DNA from: Crotophaga sulcirostris
Lineage: Eukaryota; Chordata; Aves; Cuculiformes; Crotophagidae
Assembly: GCA_013397455.1 (NCBI GenBank)
Contig: VYZB01000030.1
Span: 3,317,213 to 3,381,212, forward strand
Direction of reading: 5' to 3'
Length of the DNA: 64,000 bases
The notes beneath the pieces are model-generated. The model ran no database searches. It worked only from the letters and a program-made list of their open reading frames with translations, and was not told where the DNA came from. The position numbers and the translations under genes were made by a program. The first letter of the stretch is position 1. The number at the start of each line of letters is the position of its first letter. Below, piece after piece: positions 24,945-37,800 of the stretch.

Positions 24945-27519
24945 GTAAGAACCCGAGAAACTGTCCTGATGCAACTATAATAGAATTTGCTGTCTATATT
25001 TTAAAGAAATACTGTAGACACTTGCTTTTATGTAACTTAAACTACGTACGATATGGAAATCAAAATGCTTGTTATAGCTACATATTGTTCTAACTCTATT
25101 CATACACTAGAAGTTATAGAAAGGTTGGGTATTTTATCAGACAAGACAGATAAAAGCTGTATCTTCACCTGATTTAAGTGAAGGTTTTCTGTCCACTCTG
25201 TACTGGCATCTTAATATTTTAAGTTTCTTGTTCTGCTTTAGTACAATAACTGCTGATCTTTAGGAAAGTAATTACACATTTTCAACTCCAGGCAAATACA
25301 TTGCCTCCAGTATTACTTCACATTTTTTGCCTTGTTCAGCTAAATGTTTTTGTAAACCATAGCATGTACATTTGTAAAGCATGCATTGTTGGAACAGTAA
25401 ATTAAATTTTGTTTTTCCGTGACATTTTTTACATGGATTTTTTTTTTAAATGATCTTACATACCCTGGAATGCTCCTCTTTCTATTGTTTTGATTTATAT
25501 TCTTTATGCTAAGGAATTTGCAGCCTTCCAGGTCATACCTTAGGAATTAAACTTTTACTGTACACCTTTTTAACATTTGCTAATAACTCATCTGGAGAGT
25601 GACATTTGATACTGGCTAACAGATGTCTGCATACACAGCATGAACTAGTAGCATTTCTCAGCTCGAGATCCTAGATAACAATTAACTACCTAGTCAGTAT
25701 TCTGGTTCAAGATATTATGAAGGCCTTTCCCACAATTCAGGATATTCTAAAAAGAATATCACTTCTGCAGGACTCCATCAGAACACAGGATGCATTTCTC
25801 TGACAGACAAATGGCATTTAACAGATAGAACACTGGAGACTAATCAAGAAGATTCAGTCTTGTAATCACATTTTTTTTTATTGCACACCTTCAGCTAATA
25901 TTTTAAGAAGTGAGACTCTGAACCAAATATTTTAAGCTCAGCAAAGCTTGGGCAATATACAAAGGCAAGTTGAGCCACATGCTGAAGAAACAACCTACAA
26001 GTTTTCCGCTGAAAGGTGATAAATGAATTACTGAGATCTGAAAGTTTTCTATGCCTAAACATCAAATATGCCACCTCTTGTACTATATTTTATTTACGCA
26101 CACAGTCAGCAGCAAATCAATGGGCAGTTGCTTTTACAGCTGAACAGACACAGTCAAACCATTTTTCATCCTCCAAGAAATCACACGGGCAGTCCACTAC
26201 AAAGTGAAAATAAATAAAAATAAACTAGAATGGAAGAAAGATCCTGTGGATAACCACCTTTGCAGTTCTATATAGCAAACGTCTTGAAATAGATGACATG
26301 CAGAGAGTGTACAGATACACATGATGTTGCATGTTGCATTGCCTAATTGACTTTTTTTTTTTCCTTTTGTTTTTGGTTAATGAAAAGCAAGGAAGGAGAG
26401 AAGAAATCTTTTCTATCAGCAGCAGCAGGGGTTGCTGCAGGAAGATGATAATTCCCTCCTGCTACTCTGCTGACAAAAACAAGATTCACAGGAGGAGTAA
26501 GGCATTTTAATCATGGAATTGAAAAACACAGCGATTTCTAAAGCTTCACCTCACCTTGGTTGATTTGCATTAATTTAGGATCAACTGGATTACAGTGGAA
26601 TTACGTTATGTATGGAAGATAACAGAGGAGAAAGAATACAGTGTAATTTCTAGTCTGTCTGTGCATCTAAGGCAGCGTGTCTACGTATATAAACACTTTC
26701 ACAGCACCACAGATAAGAAGGCATCACTGAATTCCTTAAAAGCACAGTGCAAACTTAAGGGTTTCCCGATTCCACTGTGTTTTATAAATGCTGTACTTGG
26801 AAATACACAGAATTAAACGGAAAAGGTGAAAAAATATGAACAACTAGCCAATCAGGGTCCAATTGAACGTCCAACTAAAGTCATCAGAAAACCTGTGACA
26901 GAGGCCTAGAGTTTTTGGCTCTGGCTCTTTCATCACATTATCATTATAACAAAGGCACCCCATAATGGGCTGCTGAAATAAATGCAAATCTTGCGTCAAA
27001 GACAACCAGGCACCCCCCAAAATGAAAATACGGAGTACACAGCAGCTTACAGGCAGCAGCTTCGGGCATGTGGCACAACATCTGTTACAAAAACACTAGA
27101 AAGCAGACCCGCGGCGAACTGGACCACTGCCAGCTCTCAAGAATTTTTTTTCCCCTGACAAGGCTGTCAGTAAATGGACAGATGGCAGCCGATACACTGG
27201 CAGGATAGTTAGCTCAGTTAACAATCAAGTATGCTAAATGATTTCAGATTCACTCTGCACCAGGCATTGTATTTTCTACAATGCAGTTTGGTATTAAGAA
27301 ACTAGTAGATACTGTATTTTACAAGACAGTTTTCTGGAACAATTTGTCAGGGAACATTAGATCTGCTTCCATGAATAAAGTCAGAATCTGCCAAGTTCAC
27401 CAGGCTGGTTTGTTTATCATTTTAATTCCACAGTATTTGAAGAACAGGGATGGAAACAAACCTTAAGATGCAGGTCAGTTAATAGCAAAAGCCAAGTTTT
27501 AAAAAGGTAGATGTTAACA

Positions 27520-27533
27520 ACACACACACACAA
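27520..27533. repeat. Short CA microsatellite
   Basis: Seven CA-type dinucleotides in a row. This is an ordinary simple repeat. Confidence 0.85.
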
Positions 27534-30500
27534 TACTGAAATCACAGCAGCTCTTCCACCTTGCCCTGCAGTTCTGCCAGCCTGGAACCATACATCACGC
27601 TGAACTCTCCTGGACAGGACAGCTATCAGAAGCAACCGTCTGGGTGACACACTTGTCACTTGAGTATGTGAATGTGAGGATACATCCCTGGAAACCTGAC
27701 ATATCTTGGGTTTTGATGGTTGCAATCTGTAAACAAAGTTTGGCCCTCATACTCCAATAAATACCAGTAATTCAGTACTGAACGCTTCTAAGTAGCATAG
27801 TTGTGGACTTTCGGCCCCAGCATTACAAGATACATCTTCTAATTCTTCCTCTTTATGTTAATATCTTTAGCAGCATGCTTGTAGACTTAGTGACAGTGTT
27901 ATGCAATTGATTTGTTTTTTTCATAGAGTAACAGAGCAAGAATAGTATTTGAAAAAATGAAAGATGTTGCTTTACCTTTAAATTCTCCCCTCCTCCACCC
28001 CTTCTTTTGGTTACATATCCATTTTATCCATCCACCCAAAATTCCATGCAGATAAACAGCTGGTGAAAAAGGTATTTAACCACAATCCAAGAAGTTACTA
28101 ATCACATATTTGGCTCAAACAATGATCTTATTCATTGCTATTGCACCCAATAAGTACCCTGAGAAAATATACACCACCACCCCTTTTCTGCGCCCATTAG
28201 AGAAATTCTTTAGCAGAAAGGAAAATAGAAAAACGAGTGCAAAAGCAGAGGAGGACCAGGAGGAAAGAAAACTAAAATTAGCTCTCCTGAAGGAGGTGGG
28301 AGTTGTGCTGTGGATCTGAGTGAAGTCAGCACTTCACACTTCTTATCTGTTAGCTCATTGCAAACAGTAGGACCGAAAAATGTAAAGCATTTCTAGTGGT
28401 CAATCAACAAATTAGTGGGCTACACAGTCAGGTAGTTGCCTACTGCTGAACACCAGATTGTCTGACTGTAGTTATGAAAGACCTGCACTTTGGACTCACA
28501 CTTTAAGCTCTGCAAAAGCACAGACCTCCCACTACTTGAAGTGCTGAACCAAGAGAAGCTGACCTGCGTTGCAAGTTACAATGGTCTGGAAAATTCTCTC
28601 ACAGTAGTGAACCTGCCTGTGGTCAGTGTATAAACATCACACAGACCTTCTGCTGGTTTTCCTTTACTGCTGCGACGCCGAGTTTCTTTAGAGATGCTTA
28701 CAGAGCATCACCATATCTATACTATGAAAACCAGCAGCAACAGCCAAGAACTCATATGCTCTGTTCTTCTAACTCAGATGTGGAAAGGTGCTACAAAAAT
28801 TTCACAATCACAGGAGCAAGAGTTCAGCCACTGCACTGAGCTCCTTAGCAGTCAAGTGACCTTTCTCTCTCTTGAAAACCTGACTAAACATTTTGACTAC
28901 TAGTGTATGACCAACAGAGCAGAGAAGTAAGAGATGCAACTAAAAAAGAGTTCAACTCTATCAAAAATGGAGACAGGGAAGCAACCTTATTTTCTGAAAC
29001 TTTATGAAAATCTGATTAGTCCTTAGTGAAATTCAATCTTTGTCGTACAGGCCTTCTTGGAAAAAAAAATCTACCGAGATCAAAGCATCAAGAGGAGAGA
29101 CACCACTCAGCTATAGGAAAATAGTTGAAAACCTATTGGTTTTCTCAGCGCTAATTAGCTGGTAAGTCTGGAAACAATGCCATTAAAAAGTGAGTTCTAG
29201 AAAAGATACACATCACTATATTCAATGTAAAAATATGCTTTATCAAATCAAAAGTTATAAAACACAAAAAAGACAGGACAAATTAGCTACAACAATAATT
29301 TGGAGTGTCAGACATTCAAAAGATAGTGTTCATTCATAATGCTAAGACAGCTGGAGACAGAAAATTTGGCTCCCAGTGGTCCTGCAGCAGTAACTTCTCT
29401 TTTTGTTCCTACTACAAATTTACAGCAAACCCAAACTAAGCAGATACATACTTTTATATTATCAGCCCTTCACCAAACAATTGTGCTTCAGAGCCACTCA
29501 TTAGGCTGGAACTGGCAAGCCCAAAGTTCCAGTCTCGTTCATCAGCCACAAGGTCTGCAACTTCTCCTCTTATCTTTCTCCTGGTAATACCTGTCCTATG
29601 TTGTCTCGTGAGAGAAACACAAAAGAGATTTTTTGGTGTTCCTCAAGACTTTTTTTACTTTCATGGACAGAATGCACAATATCATTAGCCCAAAAAGCTG
29701 CAATTACAGAGCACTGCTTTCTGGGTGTGATTAGCCATTCGGAGATGAACAGAACACTTTCACTTGGTAGAAAGGAAGAGAGTTGTTGGGGCATTTGTAT
29801 TCCCATCTGTCAGCTCAGCAGCAGCAATGGTGCCGAATGAAGTCTTTCGGCTCATTCGGCATCTGTGGTCTAATATTTGCCAAGAGTTTGATCTTGACCT
29901 CTTGGTTTGTGCCTACAGTAGCCAGGATGCCCAAGTGGTCTCACAGCCAAACATTAGCCTAGTTCAGGATTGCTGACCTTGCAGAATCAGTCCCAGAAAC
30001 TATGTTTTGTTTGTACAGGGTATACCTGCAAATCTTAGAACATTGATATTTCTTAGATTCTTCCAATACTCTGCTTACAGCCCTATAAGATCAGGTTTTT
30101 CAGCGTTGGGGAAAGAAAGCAAGGAATACTTATCAAAATACAGCAACCTAGGAATATTTTTTTTTAATAGAAGATAAACAAAGATGAATAGGTGGTATAA
30201 TTATATTTATAATTTTTCCTCTAATTATCCAATACACTAGCAATCCCATACCAACTCATTTTTACCTTGTATCGTGCTGGACAAAGCAAAACATCCAGAA
30301 ATAATCATACGAGAAATATAATTTCAGGACCAATTCTAATTATGGGCATGCAGGCCTAAAATAATTGTAGATTATGAGCATATATTAAGTAAGGTTAAAA
30401 ACTAGATGTTGGTGTATTTATCACCTAGGAGTTCAATTTAATTTTACATGCACCATTTCCCCCCATATTCTTATTGTCACCTATAGGACCCTCCACTTAC

Positions 30501-31487
30501 TAATTCCATGATTCATGCAACCATGCAACAAAACCACAGTTATGTTGCACATGGTTACATAGCAGAATATCTGTGGAATAAAGTATACTGATTAAAATAA
30601 TCATATTTTAATCATGAAATTAAAAACTCAACACTAATATTGCAATCACAATACTTACAAAATGCATCTACGCAGAAAGCTAGAAATTTGGAATGAATAC
30701 AACAGCATGATCTCTTACTGCACAGATGTACAATAACTCTTAATCTGGTCTTGCCTGGGCAGGTAAGATGTTGTGTCCTATTCAAGATTAATTAGAAAGA
30801 ACACGTGTTCTTTGTGAATGATATCATGTCTAGTAATACACATAAATTAATTCATGTCAGTTTTGAATATGTTGTGTCATGATTTTTTTTAGGTACAGGA
30901 TGTACTAATTTTTGACTGAAACTACTATAGATTGTAAATTCCATAGACAATCTCTTTAGAGAAAGATTACGTACTTTTATAAAACACTAGACAATAACTA
31001 AGTTAGGTTTTTGCCTTTGTTGTTAGTTTGATCTTTGCCAACTAACTGGGCTAAGAAAAGTCATACAGTATGAACAAATTCTATTCTGTTAATACAGAGT
31101 GGTTATCACAAAGGCTCAGTAATAGCTACCTCTTCTGAGCTTACCCCTTGAGGAAACAACACTGTCTCCAAGACCAACAGCAAAATAACATCACATTAAA
31201 CATGCAAAATCCAAGTAGGTCTCAGCTTTAAGTGTCCTTTGATCTTTCATAACAGAAGGAAGTGTAAACCAAGATCAAGTTTATTAAGCATAGATCAAAG
31301 TGCAGTCTAGTTCCTTCCTTTCCAACTGCAATTAAAGATTGTAGGTGAATTTCTAGAGAAAATTTTGATATCTATTGGTTATTTTTGCAAACACAGAAAC
31401 ATAGAATGTGCTATTCTAATTAAAAAAAACCAAACACCTAAAACACACACCCAACCACCAAATTCTGGATGCTATGACTTGTATTTC

Positions 31488-31505
31488 TCCTAGCTATAGC
31501 TAGGA
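31488..31505. repeat. 18-bp perfect palindrome
   Basis: TCCTAGCTATAGCTAGGA is its own reverse complement. It stops at a C/A mismatch one base outside. About one such palindrome per few windows of this size would occur by chance, so on its own it is weak evidence of function. Confidence 0.6.
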
Positions 31506-34500
31506 AATTGCTCTTCTTCCCCCAACATTAGGGTGTGTGTTAATTGGGACCACAGACACACAGCACACACATTAAGATCTAAAGAAGTTGTTTGAGTAAT
31601 AGAGCAAAACTTGTATTTTAAAATAATACTCAGACTTCTATCTTATCCACAAAAAACATCCTTCCATTTCATCCAGTTTTTACTGCAAGAGATCGGTGAC
31701 ACAGGTTATTTGAAAGCTCATTGGCTATATAAAAAAAAAAAATCAGATTTCTCCAACCATGGAAATTGCCTTCCGTTTGTAGTACCATATGAATTCATAA
31801 CTTAAGCACACTGCACAACAGAAAACCATAGCACACTTGAATTTCACTTTTAGGAGCAGTTTAGTCACTTTTTATACTCTAAGAATTGTAATTCTTTACA
31901 ACACTGGCAACTTGAAATGCATTATAGTGCCTAATTCTTTGGAAACTTAATTGCAGATTTCTCTTAATATGGCCTTTAAAATAAAACACAATCTAAGTAC
32001 CATAAAAACCTTACAGTTTCTTCCACAATTAAATTCCTTCAATGAACAACAGTGTCTTGTAGTTTTGCAAGTCAAAGCAGCAGCTGTATATGTTAAAGCA
32101 CCACTTGGTGCAAACAGATGCCATTAATGATTGAGGCTTTTATGATGGAACCTTTTCCCAAATATGAGCTGATACAGAACCAAGGTATCTGTGAATGACA
32201 TACTTTTTTGAGTGTATTCATACAAATGTATCTATCTTGTAAGTGGGCAAATGTTTTCATCACAAGTTTGATCATTCTCACAGTTTTCAGCAGGATGTTT
32301 GACACACTACCCCTACCGATATCAGCTTCCTGTAAAGCATCACCACCCTCAGCTTTAGGTGAGTTAGCTCACGTAAAACTTAACGTATCTTAATGTAGGG
32401 TTTTATTCCTTAAAAGATCAGTTGACAGACAAGCGATAACAGCTAAAATTCAGACTACCTTTACTAAAACTAACACAGTCCTGTCTCTTCAAATTAACAC
32501 TTTCACTCCCTCTTCTTCAGCTCTTCCCCAAGACCCTCTGCTACATTCCAGTAGCACCAGACCTCACATATCAATGGCTGGATTGTGTCCAGGGTTCATC
32601 ATCTTACAGCTATTTTCAAAGCCACAAGACAGAATGGGTTTTATCCATATAGATGTCCAGCTATCACTACTACACTATATTCAGCTTGCTTACATTATTT
32701 ATCAAGTGCTTCTTAGTATAATGAGTTGAGTTCTTCTAAAAAAGATTTTCAAAACTGCAGCCAATACAGACACGTTTCCCTACATTCCCAAATCAGTTGC
32801 ATAATGCTGCTGCCCTTTTGTAAAGATAGATCACACTGGCACTTCAGAGACGGCTGCAGTTTCCAAGCGATGACAGAATTTCACATCCACGCCCTATTCC
32901 CACTGAGTGCCAGGATCCTTTCCAATGCCTGCAGCAATGCTTTGAAGTAGGTGCAATTGCAGCAAATGCAAAAGATTAAAGGACTCTGGAGTTCATGGAG
33001 AGAGGTGCAGAGCTCACTATCACCAACAAGATTCAACTAAACATTTCAATTTTTTATTTCAAGAATTTCATCATGAGGAGATTTACACCATAATACTTTT
33101 CCCCAGGATATACTTTACATAAGTGTTTGTGTTGCCTGTGACTAAATCCTTACATTCATATAAATGGACGTGCATTCAGCCTTCCACTGTCATCCCAAGG
33201 TAGTGCAGGATTTCACCCACAAACAGCAACCCAAAAACAGAAAGGTTGAAATATGTTCAAAACGGGGAGCAACGTTACCTCAACTTTTTCTTTTTCTTAA
33301 GTAGCTTTCACACAGAATGTTTGAAGGTGAGGTTTCACATTTAAAACATCCTCCTACAGGGGAAAGCTGCAATACTTCTCTGATAGACATTCTCCTTTTC
33401 GTTAGGCATTTCATTTAGTCAGTATCCTGTCGATTTAAAAACTAGGAGTCACGGCTTTAAAAAAGCAGCTGATGACATACGAGCCCCAACAATCGTGTGT
33501 CCCTCCAAAGGTGGATTACTGAGCACTGTTTCTTTTAAGGCAAGGATCTTTATTATTATTTTCTTCATTAATTCTTCAAATCACAACTCCTATTCAAATC
33601 AAAATTGAACACTGAAGCAATGAAGGTTTCCACAACATTAGCCATTTCTGAATATCCTGGCACCTTTACTGCTAGAAACTCCATACCCGCACAATGACAT
33701 GAAATCTGTTCACTAAGGCACACTGACATCTGCTTCTAGAGAGCACAGTGTAATACAGGCTCCAGCAGATTCAAGTCTAGTTTGTAGTAACATGCAAGAG
33801 AAGACTCCCTAAAACTTCCTGATAAGTATACAGTTGCAAATGAAGCAGATCAGTTGCACTGATTTTTATTTCTGTTCTTGTTAAAAGATAAGAATGACAG
33901 ATGTGGGAACAGGACTGGTCTTAGATGAAAGGCCTCAGTGCTGAGAAGAAGCAGCCTCTTCTGTTACTCCGCTACTTCTATTTAACTCCGAGTCTGTTTG
34001 CCCAAATTTCATCATAAACTTAAGCTCCAGCCTCTTCCTTTCCCTGATGGCACATCTTGCCATCCCCAATTGAGCCCTTGACACCATAACCCTTTCTTCC
34101 GCTGGTAATACTCCACAGCCCACCACGAAGTCCTCCACCTCCTGCCCATCTATGCTCCCTCTTTATCCGCTTCCCTGACTCTGCAGTTCCCAGCATTGCC
34201 TTAGTCGATGCAGAGCACACAGCTGAGCAAACAGCAGCAGTGTCTTCAGGCAGTAACTTGTTGGAGGCACCTACTGTAGTTGAGCTGCCATAACTACAGC
34301 TGTTTCTGCATTTACTGCTGAGGTCCTGAGCCTTGGATACACAGCTCCCATGAAGGTCTGTGAAGCTTGCTGGAACTCTCCCACCCTATGGCTGGTCCCA
34401 ATGAATACTGGTCAAACTGCTATCACCGATGCACGTTCATTTTAGAATCAGTAGAAATTATCCAACTACATTTAATAAAGGTTTAGTTCGGATTTTTGCC

Positions 34501-35151
34501 AATGAGAGCGCAGCATTGTGGGGAGGAAGTTGTTTGCAAATCTTAGTTTTTTTTCTCACTCTCCCTCCCCCATTCCAGTCACATCTTCTGAAACACTTTA
34601 CATGGGCATCACCAACCTCAACCTCCACATATAAGATCTCTTCTTTATGAGCTACTTCCTATTACTTTATTGCTGTTTAAGGAAAAGAGCAAGAGCGGGA
34701 AAAGAAGGAAACACACAAGCAAAGGAGTGTTGGTTGAACACCTAGAACTGCTGTAAAGAACACAGTAAAACTAGTAGAAATATTTGTAAAGATAAGTTTA
34801 AAGGCCTAATATATAAACAGTGCTCTGAGTTACAGCACTCTATCCTTAACAGAGTCAGCATGAGAGCCCTAAGGCCACAGTAAAATTAACAAGCATGCAC
34901 AACAGAATTGCCAACACCAGGACACAGTTCATATGTATCCTGTGCACATGCTTTTTCAGATGTAACTAATTTTTACTGAAGACAAATAGGAATACTAATG
35001 AAAATATTAGCCTATGGCACTGGGTTGGCTAGGTATCATGCACAACAAGAAAGCACAACAAAATTAAGAACTTTTAAAAATGTATTAGCAGTAACAGCAA
35101 TGTTTAGCTTCTTGTTGTTTTGCCTTGGATTTTCAGTGAGTCCTAATGAGG

Positions 35152-35171
35152 TCATTAAACTCATTTAATGA
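35152..35171. repeat. Inverted repeat with TAAT-type cores
   Basis: TCATTAAA, a 4-base spacer CTCA, then TTTAATGA: eight-base arms that are exact reverse complements. Each arm carries an ATTA/TAAT core like those bound by homeodomain proteins. A third TAAT lies just upstream in CCTAATGAGG. Such cores are frequent in AT-rich DNA, so regulatory function is only a possibility. Confidence 0.35.
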
Positions 35172-37440
35172 TTTTAAAAACCTCTTTTCTTGTGTGGTGT
35201 ATTCCAGGCATTTCTAAGAGCTGGTGTCAAGAGACTTGTGTTTGCCCTGTCTGCTTTCCGAGCTGGATGACCATCTGCTCTCCCTAACCCCTATCCCATG
35301 CAGTCACACTATGGTGCAACACTTCTTAAACTGATGTACCCTCAGACCCCCTCTGGGCCGAAGAGTTAAATTTCTAATTTTTCACCAATACCTATAAGCC
35401 CAAAGGAGTGAACAGCTAGCACTCTGTTTAATCTAGTCTGACCCCACTCTGTCTTTTTGGACAAACCTTTAATAACTCAGAGGTGTGAAAAGGTTAAAGC
35501 AATACTGCAAAAGCCAACAACTCAAATACAAAATAACTTAGAAGTCACCAGTCAGGGAACCGAGTTTCCTTGGCCAGTCCTCAAAGGTTCTTGCAGAGAC
35601 TAGGAGTCCTTATCTGATAGAATTCAACCTCAGTAACTTCAAAGTCATGCTCTGCAGGTGTGATGGGGAAATTAATCCAGTCGTGATACACAGCGATTAC
35701 ATCAGCTATTGCCACTCAAAAGAAATCTGTGGATGGTCTTGTGGAAGTGTCAGCTTGGTGTTCATCAACAAAGGAAAAATGAATTAAAGAGAGGAGCAAT
35801 CCTCCAAGAAGCAAAGAATGAAATATAAAAAAACATCTCTGTCACTACAAACCTAGAGTGGCATTTGAACTTTGTTTTGCTTTTTTAAAACAGTGCTCAG
35901 TTCTGCTCCTAATCCCAGAAGAGCACCAGGGACAAGAAAATTCCAAAAGAGAAGGGTGATTATGGATACAAAAATGTCACAAATGCTGGAAGAGGTTAGA
36001 ACTATGATAATCTTTCAGACTAGTGATTTAGATAGGAAGATAGTACAACACAACCCACAATCCACAGAGGTCTAGTGTTTGAACAAGAGGAAGCATCAAT
36101 TCTTGAATCTTTATACTGCTCTCTCCTGCTTTGACAGTGCTTGATTATAAACTATCATGTAAAAATAAGATGCATTTACCTGCCTGCATTGTAGAGTGAA
36201 ACATTTAGCAGATACGTGGTATAACTTTTCAGAGTTATATCCAGCTATTAAACTGCAGAAAAATATTCTGTTGTTACTTTCAGCTGAAACTACGAGAGGA
36301 ATATTTTAACAGTCTCAAAGCCACTTAATATTGCAGAATAGAGAAAACAGGCATATCTGGAAGAGAGTAAGATCCAACAACACAAAAATACAGACTCATG
36401 ACATGAGAACAGCTGTGCAAAACAAAATTAGCACTGCGTTCACTAGTCAGAGCACATTCTGAAATGCTAACTAGAAACCTAGAGTGATAGTATTGTGCTT
36501 CTGTTGTATGACCTTGTCAGAACTTCACTTGGCTGGAGATAATCCTGTTTTTTTTTTTCTTTCATTTTACCCCTAGAGCAAAGTACCACTTAGATACACT
36601 TTTTTTCCCAGCATGTCATTTTAGGAAGTTGTACTTTTATTCAATACACGAAGTTGTTCATCTGTTCTCAAATAAAGAAGAGCCTCTCTCTGAACTTGTC
36701 CATTGTGTATCTAAACAGTCTGTAAAATTGTTGCACTGAGAAAGCATTTCATTATCAACCATTCAGACCCCATCTTTGTTAGAAAATTGTGATGAATGGC
36801 ACATTTATATTACAGGCTTCCCTATATTTGAAACTATGTTTTGACCACAATAGCCACACTCAAAATCCTTCCCGTCCACTCTTACTACAATAGCTGGTGT
36901 GGGGTGAAAGTTCTCTTTTGCTTTCAAGCAGAATTTCTGAACATACACACTTGCAACATTAGTCCTGCTAAAACACTGGGAAACAGAGTCATGAGGCTCT
37001 ATACATTTTCTCTTGCTGTATTCACGTGCTCTGTGCTATTTTCTACTAAACTGGTTAGTATTTCTTTCTTTGTATTAAAGCTGCTGTATTGTCCAAGTAA
37101 ATCAATGCAAGGTCTTTCCCCATCATGCTTCCAGCTGCTCAAGCAGCAGCCTAGAACTGTAGACAGGCTTTTCATTCCCAGATATTCATTGCAGAAGTCC
37201 AGAGCAGTATTTGAAAGGCACTAGAATGAAAGCACCTAAAAGAGGTTGGTAAAAGTAAGGGTCAATTTTGATTAAGAGAGCACAAAGGGCAACTGCCACA
37301 GACACACCACTTTCTGCTTAAGTTTGAAGAGCTCCACCTGTTCTCAACAGTCAGCACCAGGCCACCAAGAACAACTGCACCAAAGTAAAACTGTACCATT
37401 TGCATGAGGCAGCAACGGGCCTTCTCAGTACAGGTGGTTA

Positions 37441-37800
37441 ATGGTATCCTGGGCCGCATTACCCAAACTGCTGCCAATAGGCTGAGGGATGCAAAAACCT
37501 CTATACTCAGCCCTGCAAAGAGGACCAAGACAGACTCTTTTTGGAGGTGACAGGACAAGAGATACTGAGCACAAACTGAAACACTGGAAGTTCCATTTGA
37601 ATGTCAGGAAATACTTTTTCTCTGTAGGTGTGACCAAACACTGGCACAGGTTGCCCAGGGAGCTGTGGAGTCTCTGCCCTTGGAGATTTTCCAAAGCCAT
37701 CTGGACATGGTCCTGGGCAACTGGCATCTCTGCTTGAACAGAGGTCTTGGGCCAGATGACCTCTGGAGATCCCTTCCAACCTCAACCGATCTGTGACTTC
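37441..37800 (+). mobile_element. CR1 LINE, 3' end with internal deletion
   Basis: This is a fragment of a chicken-repeat-1 (CR1) non-LTR retrotransposon, the dominant LINE of birds. The left part (37445-37515) matches the end of the reverse-transcriptase reading frame: ATCCTGGGCCGCATTA, then GCTGAGGGA and TACTCAGCCCTG. The right part (about 37530-37800) is the 3' untranslated region: GGACAAGAGATACTGAGCAC, CACTGGCACAGGTTGCCCAG, then CCAGATGACCTCTGGAGATC and CCCTTCCAACCTCAACC, ending in a decayed copy of the CR1 terminal 8-base repeat near GATCTGTGACTTC. Between TACTCAGCCCTG and the TTTTTGGAGGTGACAGGAC block, roughly 250 bp of the usual element are missing. Like most CR1 copies it is 5'-truncated and has no target duplication. 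The minus-strand open frames over it are incidental. Confidence 0.9.

Larger units (their letters stand above)
24945..37440. other. Non-coding stretch, no gene recognised
   Basis: AT-rich DNA with no supported gene. It contains a short CA run (27520-27533), an 18-bp palindrome (31488-31505), a C/A tract (31422-31460) and a TAAT-type inverted repeat (35152-35171). The minus-strand frames at 33935-34220 overlap each other in two frames. The longest plus-strand frame (36841-37224, 127 codons) has no recognisable domain. T-rich runs lie near 26350 and 36548. Confidence 0.65.

Noticed and set aside
25741..25760. An inverted repeat, GATATTCT-AAAA-AGAATATC
   Set aside because: Short arms in AT-rich sequence; expected by chance.
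29831..29861. A hairpin with 10-bp arms (TGCCGAATGA and TCATTCGGCA, 11-base loop) considered as a small RNA or terminator
   Set aside because: One or two hairpins of this size are expected by chance in a window of this length, and no longer precursor fold is apparent.
30755..30772. A strong splice-donor-like CAG|GTAAGA
   Set aside because: The upstream sequence gives no convincing exon with a matching acceptor, and isolated donor matches are common.
33935..34220. Two overlapping minus-strand frames in a locally richer G and C segment, one with an acidic and basic soluble composition
   Set aside because: Two frames are open over the same bases, neither resembles a known protein, and no exon boundaries stand out.
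36841..37224. A 127-codon plus-strand open frame
   Set aside because: No recognisable motif, and mixed hydrophobic and basic stretches without pattern.
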